Origin: Isoptericola halalbus
GTDB lineage: Bacteria; Actinomycetota; Actinomycetes; Actinomycetales; Cellulomonadaceae
Direction of reading: 5' to 3'
NCBI GenBank assembly: GCA_009663185.1
Contig: VJZX01000013.1
Location: 1 to 64,000, forward strand
Length of the DNA stretch: 64,000 nucleotides
The position numbers and the translations under genes are program-made. The first letter of the stretch is position 1. Each line of letters begins with the position of its first letter. Below, in pieces: positions 27,198-35,481 of the stretch. Below the pieces are notes generated by a model. The model searched no databases. It was not told the origin of the DNA and saw only the letters and a list, made by a program, of their open reading frames with translations.

Positions 27198-28460
27198 GTG
27201 TCGGTTGATCTTGTCGTCCTTGGCCTGGGCTACGTAGGGCTTCCGCTAGTCGAGGCGGCTGTCCAAGCGGGGCTCAAGGTTATCGGCTACGACGTAAACC
27301 GCCGGGTGGTCGACGGTCTGAACTCCGGGCACTCGCACGTGGACGACATCTCGAACGCGGCGGTGGCCGAGCTCTTGGATCGTGGCTTCAGCGCAACGAT
27401 GGACGAGCGTGAGATCCAGGATGCCCGCGTCGCCGTAATCTGCGTGCCGACTCCGCTGTCCGTCGACGGTAGGCCGGAGTTGGGGGCGGTTCGGTCTGCG
27501 GCCGAAGCAGTAGCGCGCAACCTTTCGCCAGGCACATTGGTCGTACTCGAGTCGACGACCTACCCAGGGACGACGCAGGAGGTCATCGAGCCAATCCTTG
27601 TGGAGGGGAGTGGCCTGGTGGCGGGCGTGGACTTCTACCTGGCGTTTTCTCCAGAGCGCATCGATCCAGGCAACCAGGTGTACGGATTGGCAAACACGCC
27701 GAAAGTAGTGGGTGGTGTCACGAAAGGAGCTACCCGGCGTGCGGCGGACTTCTACCGAAGATTCGTCGATACCGTCGTACCAGCGAAGAGCGCCCGTGAA
27801 GCAGAGACCGCCAAGTTGCTTGAGAATACGTACCGCCACATAAATATCGCGTTGGTCAATGAGATGGCCCGATTCTGTCACGAGCTAGACATTGACCTGT
27901 GGGATGTCATCAACTTGGCCAAGACGAAGCCGTTCGGGTTCCAGGCGTTCTACCCGGGTCCAGGCGTCGGCGGACATTGCATTCCGATCGATCCAAATTA
28001 TCTCAGCCACCGTGTGAAGTCGAGACTGGGCTATCCGTTCCGATTCGTAGAACTTGCGCAGGAGATCAACGCCACGATGCCGACCTACGTTGCGCGGCGT
28101 GCCCAGGACATCCTCAACCTCGACTCCAAGCCTCTCCGAGGATCGAGTGTCCTGTTGCTCGGCATTACCTACAAGCCCGATATTTCTGATCAGCGAGAAT
28201 CGCCAGCCGTCCCGTTGGCCCAGGCGCTGCGGGTGCAGGGGGCGGACGTCCAGTTCCACGATCCGAATGTTGAAAGGTGGCTCGTCACCGGGGACCTTCT
28301 TGACCGGGTTGCAGACCTTGATGCGGCTGTGGGGCGAGCAGACCTCGTGATCCTTGTGCAAAATCACAGAGCTTATGACGCAGACGCTCTCGCAGCGGCC
28401 TCTAAACGCTTCTTCGATACGAAGGGTGTTACGTCCGGCCTAAATTCGTTTCGCCTTTAG
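27198..28460 (+). CDS. UDP-sugar dehydrogenase (UDP-ManNAc/UDP-glucose dehydrogenase family)
   Basis: 420 residues from GTG 27198, with RBS GAGAGGA. N-terminal Rossmann fold GLGYVGLPLVEAAVQAG. The centre has ESTTYPGTTQEV, 'AFSPERIDPGN' and AKLLENTYRHINIALVNEM. The catalytic Cys is in PGPGVGGHCIPIDPNYL, and the C-terminal NAD(P)-like domain starts with 'LLGITYKPDISDQRESPA'. It oxidises the C6 alcohol of a UDP-hexose twice to a uronic acid, supplying an acidic sugar. WecC-type features are suggested but the substrate is not certain. The 192 bp upstream hold no gene. Confidence 0.92.
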   Translation: MSVDLVVLGLGYVGLPLVEAAVQAGLKVIGYDVNRRVVDGLNSGHSHVDDISNAAVAELLDRGFSATMDEREIQDARVAVICVPTPLSVDGRPELGAVRSAAEAVARNLSPGTLVVLESTTYPGTTQEVIEPILVEGSGLVAGVDFYLAFSPERIDPGNQVYGLANTPKVVGGVTKGATRRAADFYRRFVDTVVPAKSAREAETAKLLENTYRHINIALVNEMARFCHELDIDLWDVINLAKTKPFGFQAFYPGPGVGGHCIPIDPNYLSHRVKSRLGYPFRFVELAQEINATMPTYVARRAQDILNLDSKPLRGSSVLLLGITYKPDISDQRESPAVPLAQALRVQGADVQFHDPNVERWLVTGDLLDRVADLDAAVGRADLVILVQNHRAYDADALAAASKRFFDTKGVTSGLNSFRL

Positions 28461-28551
28461 TGTGCAGATTTCTGGTCGTTCCGCGTGGTCACGTTGTATG
28501 GCTCGGCTGTTCCACGTGACGCCGGCGTGCTGAGTCGAATGAGGAGATCCA

Positions 28552-30126
28552 ATGGAATTGACCGACTATCTCAGCTTGGTTCGCAAGCGATGGTTGCTGG
28601 TAGTGGCGGCGGTCGCACTCGGAGCGATGGTCGCGCTCGTGGTTTCCCTCGTGATGCCGTCTGTGTACACAGCGCGCTCCCAGGTCTTTGTGTCGGTACA
28701 GGGATCGGATACAACTTCAGATCTGTTCCAGGGTTCAAATTTCACTGTCCGGCAGGTAAAGTCGTACACCGAGCTCGTCACTTCCCCCCCGGTCCTGCAG
28801 CCAGTTATCGATGAGCTTGGTCTGTCCGAGGACGCTTCTGAGCTTGCCGAGAAGGTGAGTGCTGAATCTCCTCTGGACACAGTCCTCATCAATGTCACGG
28901 CAAGTGATGAGTCTCCGGATCAGGCCGCGGGGATCGCGAACGCGATCGCATCGAGTCTGGGCCAGGTCGTGACGGAGCTGGAAACCCCTGGAGACGGTGG
29001 AGCTTCCCCCGTCCAGATCAGCACGGTGCGGACGGCAGACATACCCGATGAGCCGTCGTCTCCCAACGTCAAGCTGAACCTTGCGCTTGGAGTCTTAGTG
29101 GGTCTTGCGGTGGGCCTTGGTGTCGCGGTGCTTCGCGAGTTGCTCGATACCCGTGTGCGCACCGTCGAGGACGTCGAGGCCGTCACGGACACGTCCGTTC
29201 TCGGGGTCATCGGTTACGAGCCGGACGCACCAAACCGCCCTCTGATTGTCCAAGAGTCGCCGCAGTCGATGCGGGCCGAGGCGTTCCGGCGACTACGCAC
29301 GAACCTGCAGTTCCTGGCTGTCGAAGGCCAGAACAACGCCATCGTGATGACCTCGGCACTGCCTGGCGAGGGCAAGAGCACCACCACGATCAACCTGGCG
29401 ATCACGCTGGCCGACGCCGGCCAGCGCGTGGCGCTCGTCGACGCCGACCTTCGCCGGCCGTCGATCGCCAAGTACATGGGAATCGAGGGCTCCGTCGGCC
29501 TCACCACGGTGCTCATCGGACGCGCCGGCCTGGAGGATGTCATCCAGCCGTGGGGTAACGGCAACCTTGACGTGATCACGTCCGGCCAGGTTCCACCGAA
29601 CCCGAGCGAGCTGCTGGGGTCCCGCAGGATGGCCGCGTTCGTCGAGGAGCTGACATCGCACTACGACGTCGTGCTCATCGACACCTCACCCCTGCTGCCG
29701 GTCACGGACGGCGCCATCTTGGCTCGGCTGGTCGGTGGCGCCGTGGTCGTCGTCGGCGCGGGCACGATCCACAGGGCGCAGCTCGAGGACGCGATCGAGG
29801 CGCTCACGACGGTCAACGCCAAGGTGCTCGGCATGGTGGTGAACCGGGTGCCGGTCCGCAGTGGCGGTGCCTACGCGTACCACTACTACGACTACACGAG
29901 CGAGGAGGCGCCCCAGCCCGACCGCAAGGGCAAGCGCCATCTACCCACCAGTGCGGGAGCGGTCGGCGCGCTCGGGGGTGCCGGGCGTCGCAGAAGCGCG
30001 CCGCGTCGACGTCTGCAGCGCAACCCGGCGGTGCCGACTCCCGCACCACTCGCCGACGCGGAACGGCCGCGTGTCCCCGTTCACTTCCCGCCGGTGCGCG
30101 CGGGCGAGGAGGACGAGCGGCAGTGA
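28552..30126 (+). CDS. Polysaccharide co-polymerase/tyrosine autokinase (Wzz plus BY-kinase fusion)
   Basis: 524 residues. The N-terminal Wzz domain has two membrane spans (about 14-34 and 178-196). The C-terminal bacterial tyrosine kinase has Walker A PGEGKST (271-277, Lys275), Walker A' ALVDADLRRP (about 294-303) and a Walker B-like VVLIDTSPLL. The tyrosine cluster AYAYHYYDY (about 440-448) is the probable autophosphorylation site, followed by a basic disordered tail. It controls chain length and export; the phosphatase at 16921-17472 is the likely counterpart. It overlaps the next gene by GTGA. Confidence 0.93.
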   Translation: MELTDYLSLVRKRWLLVVAAVALGAMVALVVSLVMPSVYTARSQVFVSVQGSDTTSDLFQGSNFTVRQVKSYTELVTSPPVLQPVIDELGLSEDASELAEKVSAESPLDTVLINVTASDESPDQAAGIANAIASSLGQVVTELETPGDGGASPVQISTVRTADIPDEPSSPNVKLNLALGVLVGLAVGLGVAVLRELLDTRVRTVEDVEAVTDTSVLGVIGYEPDAPNRPLIVQESPQSMRAEAFRRLRTNLQFLAVEGQNNAIVMTSALPGEGKSTTTINLAITLADAGQRVALVDADLRRPSIAKYMGIEGSVGLTTVLIGRAGLEDVIQPWGNGNLDVITSGQVPPNPSELLGSRRMAAFVEELTSHYDVVLIDTSPLLPVTDGAILARLVGGAVVVVGAGTIHRAQLEDAIEALTTVNAKVLGMVVNRVPVRSGGAYAYHYYDYTSEEAPQPDRKGKRHLPTSAGAVGALGGAGRRRSAPRRRLQRNPAVPTPAPLADAERPRVPVHFPPVRAGEEDERQ

Positions 30127-30644
30127 CGGCCCGGCGCACCCGGCTGTTTGCGGGTGCGGTCACCGTCCTGGCGGTGGTCGTGCTCGCCGCGTGCGGTCGT
30201 GGCGGCACGGGAGGTCCAACGGCGCCGCCCGTCGATACCCCGACGGGCTACGACGTCGCCCACTCAGAGCCGGAGGACTACGCGGCCGCCGTCGTCGAGG
30301 AGACCAACGCCGCGCGCGCAGCCGAAGGGCTCGACGCGCTCGCGACGTCGGACTGTGCGGAAGAGCAGGCCCTCGCCCGGGCCGAGGCGCTGCGCGGCAA
30401 GCCGCTCGAGCACGCCCCGCTGACCTCCGTGCAGGACGCGTGCGACCCGCCGTCGGGCCTCACCGCGGAGAACCTCAGCCGGGCGGCAGCGGAGCCCGCC
30501 GACGTCGTGCAGGCCTGGCTGGAGTCACCCGGGCATCGCAACAACGTTCTGGGCCCCGAGCTCACGCAGGTCGGGGTGTCGTGCGTGCCCGACGTCGACG
30601 ACGGGCAAGACGTGATGCTCTGCTCGCAAGTCTTCCTCGGCTGA
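30123..30644 (+). CDS. CAP (SCP/PR1)-domain lipoprotein
   Basis: 173 residues from GTG 30123, overlapping the kinase stop by four bases. Lipobox VVLAAC (Cys about 22) predicts lipid attachment outside the membrane. The CAP domain (about 55-170) shows 'VVEETNAARAAEGLDAL', 'AENLSRAAAEPADVVQAWLE' and SPGHRNNVLGPELTQVGVSC, with the usual His and Glu pair. Actinobacterial CAP proteins are secreted; activity is generally unknown. Position suggests co-expression with the kinase. It converges with the next gene, six bases apart. Confidence 0.9.
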   Translation: MTARRTRLFAGAVTVLAVVVLAACGRGGTGGPTAPPVDTPTGYDVAHSEPEDYAAAVVEETNAARAAEGLDALATSDCAEEQALARAEALRGKPLEHAPLTSVQDACDPPSGLTAENLSRAAAEPADVVQAWLESPGHRNNVLGPELTQVGVSCVPDVDDGQDVMLCSQVFLG

Positions 30645-30649
30645 CGTGC

Positions 30650-31123
30650 TCAGGCAGCGGTGTCGAGCGCGACCCGGCCGTCGGCGAACGCCATGTTCGT
30701 CACGACGGTGCCGGGCTGCTTCGCCGCCAGCAGGCTCTGGACGTCGAGCGCGATGCGGGCGTCCGGACGGATCTCGACCGATCCGGGCGGCAGGCCCCGG
30801 TGGGCCACGACCTTCTCGACCCGGCCGGCGGCGAGGCCGAGCAGCTTGTGGGCCGGCAGCCCGCCCACGCTCGCGTCCACGGCAAGGACGGCGACGCCGC
30901 CGTCGAAGCTCTCGACGCGCAGCTTCGAGCGAACGGCGGGGACGAGCCGGGTGGCGAGCTGGAGCGGGCCCGGGAGGTCCTTCACCTGGCGGGCGTCGGC
31001 GACGACCTCGAGCTCGTCGCCGGTGCCTCCCACCGACGTCACGAACCGCGGCAGGTTCTTGCCGATCAGGCCCAGGGTGCTCAGCGTCTCTGCGAGGGAG
31101 TATTCGGTACGCACGGCGGACAC
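30650..31123 (-). CDS. Conserved-looking protein of unknown function
   Basis: 157 residues; ATG at 31123. No signal peptide or membrane span. The pattern of alternating hydrophobic strands (DELEVVADARQVKDL, SKLRVESFDGGVAVLAVDAS, GSVEIRPDARIALDVQSLL) suggests a beta-rich lipid- or ligand-binding fold, vaguely like the LmeA/DUF2993 pattern, but I do not claim that family. Codon composition is as in neighbouring real genes. The gene is convergent with the CAP lipoprotein. Confidence 0.65.
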   Translation of the reverse strand: MSAVRTEYSLAETLSTLGLIGKNLPRFVTSVGGTGDELEVVADARQVKDLPGPLQLATRLVPAVRSKLRVESFDGGVAVLAVDASVGGLPAHKLLGLAAGRVEKVVAHRGLPPGSVEIRPDARIALDVQSLLAAKQPGTVVTNMAFADGRVALDTAA

Positions 31124-31157
31124 AGTAGCGGAATGGGCGTTGCGGGCATACCGGCAT

Positions 31158-32348
31158 CTACCGGGCCGCAGTGTCGCCCCCGACCTCGCCCGCTCGGACC
31201 TCGGTCGCCAGGCGCACCAGCTCGGCCTTCATCCAGGGATATGGATCGATGAGTGGTTCTGAGGCCCCGAGCTCCTGCGCCAAGGTCCGGACGGCGGGAC
31301 CCGCGACGTAGTGCCGACCCTTGGTCTGACCTACCGGCTTGAGGAGCTCCGCGTCGACGAGAGCCTTGAAGTCGCGGCTCGCAGTGCGAGCATCGACCCC
31401 TGTCTGGTCCACGTACGTGGGCCGTCGCAGGCGGAAGCCGAGCAGCGCGGAGTAGAGCGCGTCGAGCGCACGGTCCGGAAGCCCTCGGCTGCTGAGGACA
31501 TCGTCGAGGAGCTCGTACGCCCGTTGCGCCCGCCGCAGGCGTCTGCGGACCGTTTGCGCCTGCATGTGATGTGCTCGGAGATTGAAGCTGACCCACAGGT
31601 GTGCGTCGCCGTCAGGACGCCAACGCCCGTGTCCTGTGACGGTGAGGACTCGGTAGTAGTCCTCGGTGTTGGCTCCCAACCACTCTTCGATGCTCGCGAA
31701 CTCCGGCTCCGCCACACCGCGACGGGCGAGCACGAGCGTCTGGAGCGCACGGGCCATCCGTCCGTTGCCGTCGCGGAACGGGTGGATCATGACGAGGTTG
31801 AGGTGTGCCATCGCGGCGTGAACCAGCGGATCGTCGCCGTCCGCACGGTTCAGGTCGGCCACGATCTCCTCCATCAGGTGCGGCACCGTGTCGGCTTCCG
31901 GACCCGTGTACACCGCGCGCCCCGAGCTCTCGTCGTGCACGTAGATATCACCGCGTCTGTACTGCCCCGGGCTCTTGCTCAGGTCGTGCGCAAGCATCAT
32001 GAAATGCATCGAGCGAAGCGCCGACGCGTCGAGCTGGAAGTGGTCGTCCTTCGCCATCGCCAGGACATAGCCGAGGGCTTGGCGGTAGCCGCGGATCTCC
32101 GCGAACGTTCGCTGGTCCGCGCTCAGAGGTTCCTCGTCGTCGAGAGCCGCATCGGCGTCGTCCAGGGCGACGTGGTAGCCCTCGATGCTGTTCGAGCCCT
32201 GGATCGCCCGCGCGATCGCGGTTCGCCGAAGCCGACCCGTCCAACGGCGAGGCACGCGAAGGTGCTCGGCCAGCTCGTAGCGCATGGCCGAGATCTCCCC
32301 GAGGACTCGCAGATCGTCGAGGTCGAGGTCTGGTGCTGCGTACAGCAT
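31158..32348 (-). CDS. Fic-family enzyme with autoinhibitory motif and C-terminal winged-helix region
   Basis: The start at 32348 (MLYAAPD) is chosen because AGGAC lies seven bases upstream; an in-frame ATG at 32375 lacks a ribosome site. 396 residues. Inhibitory helix SNSIEG (about 52-57), matching [ST]xxxE[GN], precedes the Fic core with HPFRDGNGR (about 189-197), the complete catalytic motif for AMP transfer to protein hydroxyls. This is therefore a class II, self-inhibited Fic protein. The last about 110 residues, with 'TGVDARTASRDFKALVDAEL', look like a winged helix, so it may bind DNA. An inverted repeat covers its ribosome site. Confidence 0.9.
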   Translation of the reverse strand: MLYAAPDLDLDDLRVLGEISAMRYELAEHLRVPRRWTGRLRRTAIARAIQGSNSIEGYHVALDDADAALDDEEPLSADQRTFAEIRGYRQALGYVLAMAKDDHFQLDASALRSMHFMMLAHDLSKSPGQYRRGDIYVHDESSGRAVYTGPEADTVPHLMEEIVADLNRADGDDPLVHAAMAHLNLVMIHPFRDGNGRMARALQTLVLARRGVAEPEFASIEEWLGANTEDYYRVLTVTGHGRWRPDGDAHLWVSFNLRAHHMQAQTVRRRLRRAQRAYELLDDVLSSRGLPDRALDALYSALLGFRLRRPTYVDQTGVDARTASRDFKALVDAELLKPVGQTKGRHYVAGPAVRTLAQELGASEPLIDPYPWMKAELVRLATEVRAGEVGGDTAAR

Positions 32349-32354
32349 GGTGGC

Positions 32355-32381
32355 TGTCCTAATGTCTCGATTCATAGGACA
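32355..32381. promoter_or_regulatory. TGTCCTA-N13-TAGGACA inverted repeat at fic start
   Basis: Perfect seven-base arms at 32355-32361 and 32375-32381. The element covers the ribosome site used for the ATG at 32348, so a bound protein would block translation or transcription. The Fic protein has a possible winged-helix domain of its own; autoregulation is inference. Confidence 0.5.
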
Positions 32382-32494
32382 CGGGCCAAATCCAGCGGTC
32401 CGTGTCGCAAGAATAGAGACATTGTGCCATGGACTGCCGGCGGCGTGTCGCTCATGTGGGCCGCGAGGGTGCGCGCGGTGTCGGCCTTGGCGCT

Positions 32495-32517
32495 GGTCGT
32501 TACCGAGGGTAATGACC
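32495..32517. promoter_or_regulatory. MarR-type operator upstream of marR-MFS operon
   Basis: Inverted repeat GGTC-x-TTACC-GAG-GGTAA-x-GACC, 13 bases before the GTG at 32531. Size and symmetry fit MarR dimers, which usually repress their own operon. A further CTAAGGTAAG follows. Confidence 0.65.
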
Positions 32518-32530
32518 TAAGGTAAGAACC

Positions 32531-33043
32531 GTGCCGAACCCTCCCCCCGCCGCCCCGACGCCGGCCGGGGCCGGCGCTCCCGCCGCCGCACCGTCGTCGG
32601 GCACCAAGATCCCGCGCGACCGCACACGACCCGGCGCCCTCGGCGGCGAGCTGCGCGTGGCCCTGACCCGTATCTCCCGCCGCCTGCGCACGCAGCGCGG
32701 AGAGGCCGACCTGCCCGAGGGCCAGTTCGGCGTCCTGACCGTGCTCCACAAGCACGGCGAGCTGAGCCCTGGCGCGCTCGCCGAGCACGAACGCATCAAG
32801 CCGCCGTCGATGACCCGCATGGTCAACACGCTGGCCGAGCTGGGTCTGGTCGAGAAGACCGAGCACCCGACCGACCGCCGCCAGGTCGTCGTCCGGCTGA
32901 CCGAAGCGGGCGCGCGCGAGGTCGCCGAGACCCGCCGGCGGCGAGACGCCTGGCTCACCCAGCAGCTGTCCCACCTGACCCCCGACGAGAGAGAGACCTT
33001 GGCCCGAGCTACCGACCTCCTGATCCGGATCGCCGCACGATGA
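32531..33043 (+). CDS. MarR-family transcriptional regulator
   Basis: 170 residues from GTG 32531. A disordered Pro/Ala-rich N-terminus (about 30 residues) precedes the winged helix: 'LPEGQFGVLTVLHKHGELSP', recognition helix region HERIKPPSMTRMVNTLAELG, and wing VEKTEHPTDRRQVVVRLTEA. It overlaps the MFS gene by ATGA, so regulator and exporter are coupled. Probably represses both through the 32495-32517 repeat and is released by an exported compound (family knowledge; ligand unknown). Confidence 0.93.
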   Translation: MPNPPPAAPTPAGAGAPAAAPSSGTKIPRDRTRPGALGGELRVALTRISRRLRTQRGEADLPEGQFGVLTVLHKHGELSPGALAEHERIKPPSMTRMVNTLAELGLVEKTEHPTDRRQVVVRLTEAGAREVAETRRRRDAWLTQQLSHLTPDERETLARATDLLIRIAAR

Positions 33044-34371
33044 GCGCGACGTTCTCCTCCCTGAGATACCGCAACTACCGCATCTGGTTCGGCGCAGCCC
33101 TCGTCGCCAACATCGGCACGTGGATGCAGCGCATCGCCCAGGACTGGGTCGTCCTGACCGAGCTCACGCACAACTCCGGCGTCGCCGTCGGCATCACGAC
33201 GGCGCTGCAGTTCCTCCCGTTCCTCGTGCTGTCGCCGTGGGCCGGCCTGCTCGCCGACCGCCTCCCGCGCCGTCGGCTCCTCATGGCCACGCAGGGCGGC
33301 ATGGGCGTGCTCGCCCTGGCCCTCGGCGCGCTCGTGCTGTCCGGGCACGTCGAGCTGTGGCACGTGTACGTCTTCGCGCTGCTGCTCGGCGTCGTCGCCG
33401 CGCTCGACAACCCCGTCCGGCAGACGTTCGTGGCCGAGATGGTGCCCGCCGACAGGCTGCCCAACGCCGTGGGCCTCAACAGCGCCTCGTTCAACGCCGC
33501 GCGCCTGCTCGGCCCGGGCGTCGCGGGCCTGCTCATCGCCGCCGTCGGCGCCGGCTGGGTGTTCATCATCAACGGCGTGACGTTCGGCGCGACGATCGCG
33601 GCCCTCGCGCTCATGCACGTGCGCGAGCTGCGCACGCTGCCGTCCGCGCCACGGGCCAAGGGCCAGATCCGCGAGGGCGTGCGCTACGTGAGCGGCCGCA
33701 CCGACATCGTCGTGATCATGGTCGTCATGGCCGTGGTCTCGACGTTCGGCCTCAACTTCCAGCTGACGTCGGCCCTGATGGCGCGCGTCGAGTTCGGCAA
33801 GGGCGCGGGGGAGTTCGGGATCCTCGGGTCGGTGCTGGCCATCGGGTCGCTGACGGGCGCGCTGCTGGCCGCCCGGCGCGACCGGCCGCGCGTGCGGCTC
33901 GTGATCGGGTCCGCGTTCGCGTTCGCAGTCACGACGGCGGTCATGGCGCTCATGCCCACCTACGAGCTGTACATGCTCGCGTGCATCCCGGTCGGCCTGG
34001 CGTCGCTCACCATGATGACCGCGGCGGTCTCGACCATCCAGACGTCGACCGACCCGGTCATGCGCGGGCGCGTGATGGCGCTCTACATGATGGTCTTCCT
34101 CGGCGCGACGCCGGTCGGGTCACCGGTCGTGGGCTGGATCGGCGAGGCGGTCGGCCCCCGCTGGGCGATCCTCGTGGGCTCGATCGCGACGTTCCTCGTC
34201 GCGGCCGGCGCCACCGTGTGGACCGTGCGCAACTGGCACCTCAAGGTGCGCTACCACCTGGTCCGGCGGCCCCACCTCGAGGTCGTCTACCTCGAGGCGG
34301 GCGCCTCCCGCAAAGGGCTGCGCAGCGAGCTGCGCCGCGCCGACGCCAAGGACGCGGTGAAGGCGGCCTAG
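33040..34371 (+). CDS. MFS exporter (DHA3/enterobactin-exporter-like)
   Basis: 443 residues, about 12 membrane spans. 'FSSLRYRNYRIWFGAALVAN' followed by IGTWMQRIAQDWVVLTELT is the N-terminal signature of the MFS_3/EntS group; the family loop GLLADRLPRRRLLMATQ lies between helices 2 and 3. Likely proton-driven export of a drug or metabolite. A soluble basic tail of about 45 residues ends the protein. Translationally coupled to the MarR gene. Confidence 0.92.
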   Translation: MSATFSSLRYRNYRIWFGAALVANIGTWMQRIAQDWVVLTELTHNSGVAVGITTALQFLPFLVLSPWAGLLADRLPRRRLLMATQGGMGVLALALGALVLSGHVELWHVYVFALLLGVVAALDNPVRQTFVAEMVPADRLPNAVGLNSASFNAARLLGPGVAGLLIAAVGAGWVFIINGVTFGATIAALALMHVRELRTLPSAPRAKGQIREGVRYVSGRTDIVVIMVVMAVVSTFGLNFQLTSALMARVEFGKGAGEFGILGSVLAIGSLTGALLAARRDRPRVRLVIGSAFAFAVTTAVMALMPTYELYMLACIPVGLASLTMMTAAVSTIQTSTDPVMRGRVMALYMMVFLGATPVGSPVVGWIGEAVGPRWAILVGSIATFLVAAGATVWTVRNWHLKVRYHLVRRPHLEVVYLEAGASRKGLRSELRRADAKDAVKAA

Positions 34372-34408
34372 GCGTACCCGGCCAGGACGTTCGTGGCAGT
34401 CCAGGTCC

Positions 34409-34531
34409 TGTAGAAGGAGGACCTCCGGGCTGAGTGGAGATGTCTGAAGTCTTCACAGTCCGGAGGTCCTCGTGTCCCACGCTAACGCCCGCCTGACCGT
34501 TCGGGGCAGGCTGTTGATCGTCGAACGTCGC
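34409..34531 (+). mobile_element. Solo end of an IS481-family element with transposase start
   Basis: From TGTAGAAGGAGGACC (34409 onwards) there is a 12-bp inverted repeat (GAGGACCTCCGG 34417-34428 and complement 34460-34471). A GTG at 34472 follows that begins SHANARLTVRGRLLIVER, the characteristic IS481-type transposase N-terminus. Similarity ends after about 20 codons (about 34531) and unrelated DNA follows. Only the left end remains, with no catalytic DDE domain and no partner end in the window. Confidence 0.7.
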
Positions 34532-34552
34532 AGGCGAGTCCTGGGATGCGCG

Positions 34553-35257
34553 TCAGCGAAGAGAGAAGTCCACGACCTCGACGACGGCATCGTTCGGCAT
34601 CGCCGGGTAGTGCCGGCGCAATCCGGTGACGTAGTCATCGACGGATCCGTCGGAAGCGATCCGCAGCCGGTCTGGGGTGAGCTCGTCGAGGCGGTAGCGC
34701 TGAACGCTCGTGATCTGCGCGGGCAGCGGTGGCCGTTCGTCGTCCTCGAAGTACAGCAGGACCGGTCCCGTGCTCCAGGTCTCGTCCCAACGAACCGATG
34801 AGGTCTTGGTCTTCTCAGCGACGGCCTCGTAGTACCGCCGGTTGAGGCGGAGAATCCGCTGCGCGTCGGCGTCGGGGAAGAAGTACGTGTCGGGCAGAAG
34901 CTTCGCGATCGGACGCATCCGCGGCCCGTCTGGGGTCGGCACCGCGACCACCAGGTCGGGGTGCAGATCGAGCATGGCTTGGCGGCACCGCCCGCAGGGC
35001 GGGATGAGACCCCGCGATCGATCCCCCGCTGCCGCCATCGCGACCAGCGGCCCGGCGTGTGCGGCTGCGGCCACCCCCATCGCCACGAACTCTGCGCACG
35101 GGCCACCCGTGAAGTGGTAGACGTTCACTCCCATGTGGAAGCGGCCCTGTGTATCGAGGGCTGCGGCAGCGACGGTGTGGTTGAGGTCGTCACCGAGCTC
35201 GGCAGCGCGTGATTCAGCAGCAGCAATGAGACGCAACTCGGAGCGCAGCGGTTTCAT
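34553..35257 (-). CDS. Blasticidin-S-deaminase-like cytidine deaminase fused to ASCH-like domain
   Basis: 234 residues. Residues 1-130 match fungal blasticidin-S deaminase closely by eye: GVNVYHFTGGPCAE (43-56), then RGLIPPCGRCRQAMLDLHP (82-100). Zinc ligands C54, C88, C91 and catalytic E56 fall at the same numbers as in that enzyme. Residues about 131-234 (ILRLNRRYYEAVAEKTKTSS, VLLYFEDDE, ITSVQRYRLDELT) look like an ASCH domain, an RNA- or nucleoside-binding fold. Likely deaminates a free or modified cytidine-type nucleoside; the true substrate is unknown. Adjacent to the IS481 remnant. Confidence 0.82.
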   Translation of the reverse strand: MKPLRSELRLIAAAESRAAELGDDLNHTVAAAALDTQGRFHMGVNVYHFTGGPCAEFVAMGVAAAAHAGPLVAMAAAGDRSRGLIPPCGRCRQAMLDLHPDLVVAVPTPDGPRMRPIAKLLPDTYFFPDADAQRILRLNRRYYEAVAEKTKTSSVRWDETWSTGPVLLYFEDDERPPLPAQITSVQRYRLDELTPDRLRIASDGSVDDYVTGLRRHYPAMPNDAVVEVVDFSLR

Positions 35258-35418
35258 GGCTCATCTTTGCAGGCAGCCCACGCCTTCGGCCGCCTCGCAG
35301 CCGCTACCGCAGCTGCCCCAACTACGCGCCCCGCATGATCCTTGCTCGCCGCGGACCCGCGTCCCCCACCGGGCCGCCGAAGAGCCGGAGATCCGCTGTT
35401 CGTCGTGCTGGCCGCCGG

Positions 35419-35470
35419 GCTAGTGCTACAGCCGCGGGGCACGGTCACGATCTACGGCTGTAGTACTAGC
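35419..35470. terminator. Hairpin downstream of the MHYT gene
   Basis: Arms GCTAGTGCTACAGCCG (35419-35434) and CGGCTGTAGTACTAGC (35455-35470) pair with one mismatch around a 20-base loop. It lies just beyond the stop of the minus-strand MHYT gene (35482) and before the start region of the deaminase gene. There is no T-run. Confidence 0.5.
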
Positions 35471-35481
35471 GGTCTCCATAC

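Noticed and set aside
32349-32375. Longer Fic start at ATG 32375
   Set aside because: No ribosome site precedes it and it sits inside the inverted repeat; the ATG at 32348 has AGGAC at proper distance. The longer form is not excluded.
34472-34801. A functional transposase gene
   Set aside because: Only about 20 codons match an IS481 transposase; the rest is antisense to the deaminase gene.
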